From Chloroflexota bacterium (GTDB lineage Bacteria; Chloroflexota; Limnocylindria; Limnocylindrales; CSP1-4), in assembly GCA_025935925.1 (NCBI GenBank), contig JAICUI010000015.1, positions 1 to 53,553 of the forward strand: 53,553 bases of DNA, read 5' to 3'. This document shows, in pieces, positions 52,035 through 53,553 of this stretch (positions within the stretch are counted from its first letter, which is position 1; each line of letters begins with the position of its first letter). The translations under genes were made by a program, and so were the position numbers. The notes beneath the pieces were generated by a model. The model saw only the letters and a list, made by a program, of their open reading frames with translations, did no database searches and was not told the origin of the DNA.

Positions 52035-52820
52035 ATGTCCGTGCTCGACGCCTTCAGCCTCGCCGGCCGCGTGGCCCTGGTGCCCGGCGCGGGGGGCGCG
52101 ATCGGGACGGCGATCTCGCTCGCGCTCGCGAATGCCGGCGCGAGGATCGCCGCCGCGAACCACACGCTCGAGAGCGCGAACGCCTGCGCCGAGGCCGTGC
52201 GAGACGCGGGCGGCGAGGCCATCGGCATCCGGATGGACGCGACCGACGAGGCGGATTGCGAACGGGCGGTCGCCGAGACCGTCGCCACGTTCGGCAAGGT
52301 GGACGTCGTCGTGAACTGCGTCGGCGGCGGCGCAGGCAAGGTCCTGTTCGACGCCCAGGCCTATCCCCGCGACGCGTGGGACTGGATCATGGAGATCAAC
52401 GTCCGCGCGACGGTGCTGCCGACGCAGGCGGCGGCTCGCGCGATGATCGAGGGCGGTCACGGCGGCGCGGTCGTGAACCTGAGCTCGGTCCGGGCGCAGC
52501 TCGGGATCAACGCCGGCTATTCGGCCTACGTGGCCGCCAAGGGTGCGGTCGAGTCGCTCACGCGCCAGTGGGCCACCGAGTGGGCGAAGCACGGGATCCG
52601 CGTCAACGCGATCCGGCCGACGTTCGTCGACACGCCCCAGGTCGCCACCCTCCTCGGCGACCCGGCGTTCAAGGCCGGAGTCGTCGGGCGGATCCCGATG
52701 GGCCGCGTCGGCACCACGGACGACCTCGTCGGCGCCGTGATCTTCCTCGCCTCGGACGCCGCGGGCTTCGTCACCGGGCAGGTGATCGGCATCGACGGCG
52801 GCCTCACGGCCACCCAGTAG
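52035..52820 (+). CDS. Short-chain dehydrogenase/reductase (SDR)
   Basis: A 261-residue classical SDR. Cofactor motif VALVPGAGGAIGTAISLALA (GxxxGxG), NCVGGG after the fourth strand, Ser in VVNLSSVRAQ, active site YSAYVAAKGAVESL (YxxxK) and the terminal GFVTGQVIGIDGGLTA are all present. Substrate unknown. GGAGGAACCG gives a strong SD before the ATG. The MBL-fold gene starts 19 nt after its stop, so they are probably cotranscribed. Upstream lies TATCCT and a short GATCAT repeat, possibly its promoter and operator. Confidence 0.92.
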   Translation: MSVLDAFSLAGRVALVPGAGGAIGTAISLALANAGARIAAANHTLESANACAEAVRDAGGEAIGIRMDATDEADCERAVAETVATFGKVDVVVNCVGGGAGKVLFDAQAYPRDAWDWIMEINVRATVLPTQAAARAMIEGGHGGAVVNLSSVRAQLGINAGYSAYVAAKGAVESLTRQWATEWAKHGIRVNAIRPTFVDTPQVATLLGDPAFKAGVVGRIPMGRVGTTDDLVGAVIFLASDAAGFVTGQVIGIDGGLTATQ

Positions 52821-52839
52821 CCGACCGGAGGTTCGCGTC

Positions 52840-53553
52840 ATGGAGCAGGTCACCGACCGCATCTGGACCGAGACCCGGGTGCGGGGCTGCAACCCGTCGT
52901 TCGTGCTCACCTCGAAGGGCCCGGTCATGATCGACACGCCACAGCTGCCGTCGAAGGCCGTCGAGTGGCGGGACCTGGTCGAGGGCCACGGCCCGATCCA
53001 GTACCTCGTCAACACCGAGCACCACGTCGACCACATCTTCGGCAACTACTGGTTCAAGGGCCGGACGACGATCATCCACCACCAGGGCGTCCACGAGCGG
53101 TTCATGACCGTGTTCCCGGAGCTCGACCCGTTCGAATACGCGCTCGAGGCGCTGCCGACCGACGACCCCGACGGCACGGCGCTCGTCCCCGAGCGGGCGG
53201 ACTACTACGCCAACATGGGCACCGCCGACATCGTGTTCACCGGCGACGTGACGCTCGAGGTGGGCGACCGCACGTTCCACCTGCTCCACACGCCGGGCCA
53301 CACGCCCGGCCAGCTCGCGGTCTACGTCCCGGAGGAGCGCGCGGTCTTCACGGGCGACACCATCTTCAGCGAGTGCACGACGTGGCTGATGACGTCGAAC
53401 GTGGAGCTGTGGATCGCCGCGCTCGACCGGATCCGCGCGCTCGACTTCGACCATCTCATCCCCGGCCATGGCCCCGTCCAGCCCAAGTCGTACCTCGCCA
53501 CCCAGCGCGCGTTCCTGCTCGAGTGGACGAGCGCCGTGGCGACTGCCGTGGCG
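52840..53553 (+). CDS. Metallo-beta-lactamase-fold hydrolase (cut by right edge)
   Basis: The first 238 codons are visible; the stop lies outside. It opens MEQVTDRIWTETRVRGCNPS. The metal motif reads NTEHHVDHIFGN, so the first His of HxHxDH is replaced by Glu. Later ligands are intact: HTPGHTPGQL, VFTGDTIF and IPGHGPVQ. Family members hydrolyse thioesters, lactones or ethers; the substrate is unknown. GGAGG lies 7 nt before the ATG. It follows the SDR closely, so both may act in one degradative route. Confidence 0.9.
   Translation, partial: MEQVTDRIWTETRVRGCNPSFVLTSKGPVMIDTPQLPSKAVEWRDLVEGHGPIQYLVNTEHHVDHIFGNYWFKGRTTIIHHQGVHERFMTVFPELDPFEYALEALPTDDPDGTALVPERADYYANMGTADIVFTGDVTLEVGDRTFHLLHTPGHTPGQLAVYVPEERAVFTGDTIFSECTTWLMTSNVELWIAALDRIRALDFDHLIPGHGPVQPKSYLATQRAFLLEWTSAVATAVA

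Overview
This is one very GC-rich bacterial contig (my estimate is about 70% or more) with short intergenic gaps and many 4-base stop/start overlaps. Bacterial Ku with a PE-LIG-POL LigD, a flotillin/NfeD pair, BioY, an MpaB-like (DUF2236) oxygenase, a SPATA20-like thioredoxin protein and P/T/A-rich lipoproteins together suggest a Chloroflexota (Limnocylindria-like) or deep actinobacterial soil or freshwater organism. That placement is inference. No rRNA, CRISPR array, phage or plasmid module is visible. The only mobile trace is the tail of an IS481/IS3-type transposase at the left edge.

Layout. 1-9.9 kb: transposase tail, SPATA20-like protein, a secreted protein with a caspase-like His/Cys signature, a GT4 glycosyltransferase, a DUF72 protein, a papain-like protein, a VWA lipoprotein and a molybdopterin-oxidoreductase domain broken by a 26-bp tandem duplication. 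9.9-18 kb: LigD, a luciferase-like oxidoreductase, a small membrane protein, the 5-oxoprolinase operon pxpABC and Ku. 18-25.3 kb: secreted subtilase, a coiled-coil protein with a PD-(D/E)XK-like core, a GlcD-type oxidase divergent from a secreted M1-type peptidase, and a GNAT acetyltransferase. 25.3-29.5 kb: a bioY / MpaB-like / lipoprotein operon (the last gene frameshifted), a DHA2 MFS exporter and tRNA-His. 29.5-36.2 kb: methyltransferase, secreted C39-like protein, LigB-type dioxygenase and a large hybrid histidine kinase.

35.8-38.9 kb is an NfeD / flotillin (frameshifted) / TelA-like operon followed by a single-pass membrane protein. 39-46 kb is a lipid-phosphate island: a PAP2-DAGK pair converges on a five-gene run PhoD-like / membrane protein / DAGK / PAP2 / PAP2. 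46.3-53.5 kb holds a membrane GAF-histidine kinase, a TPR-type regulator remnant, a ROK sugar kinase, a lipoprotein, a stand-alone LigD-type phosphoesterase overlapping a small unknown gene, and an SDR followed by a metallo-beta-lactamase-fold hydrolase cut by the right edge.

The most interesting signals are: (i) a repeated -10-like motif, TA[C/G]CATCG, placed 6-7 nt before start codons that lack a Shine-Dalgarno, implying widespread leaderless transcription; (ii) two CTGA stop/start overlaps implying CTG initiation; (iii) a second, stand-alone PE protein translationally coupled to an unknown gene, a candidate end-joining accessory pair; (iv) the convergent DAGK/PAP2/PhoD island; (v) the flotillin-TelA operon; and (vi) a secreted clan-CD-like peptidase candidate. 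Three genes carry frame-breaking indels, two of them in C/G runs, so assembly error must be excluded before calling them pseudogenes.
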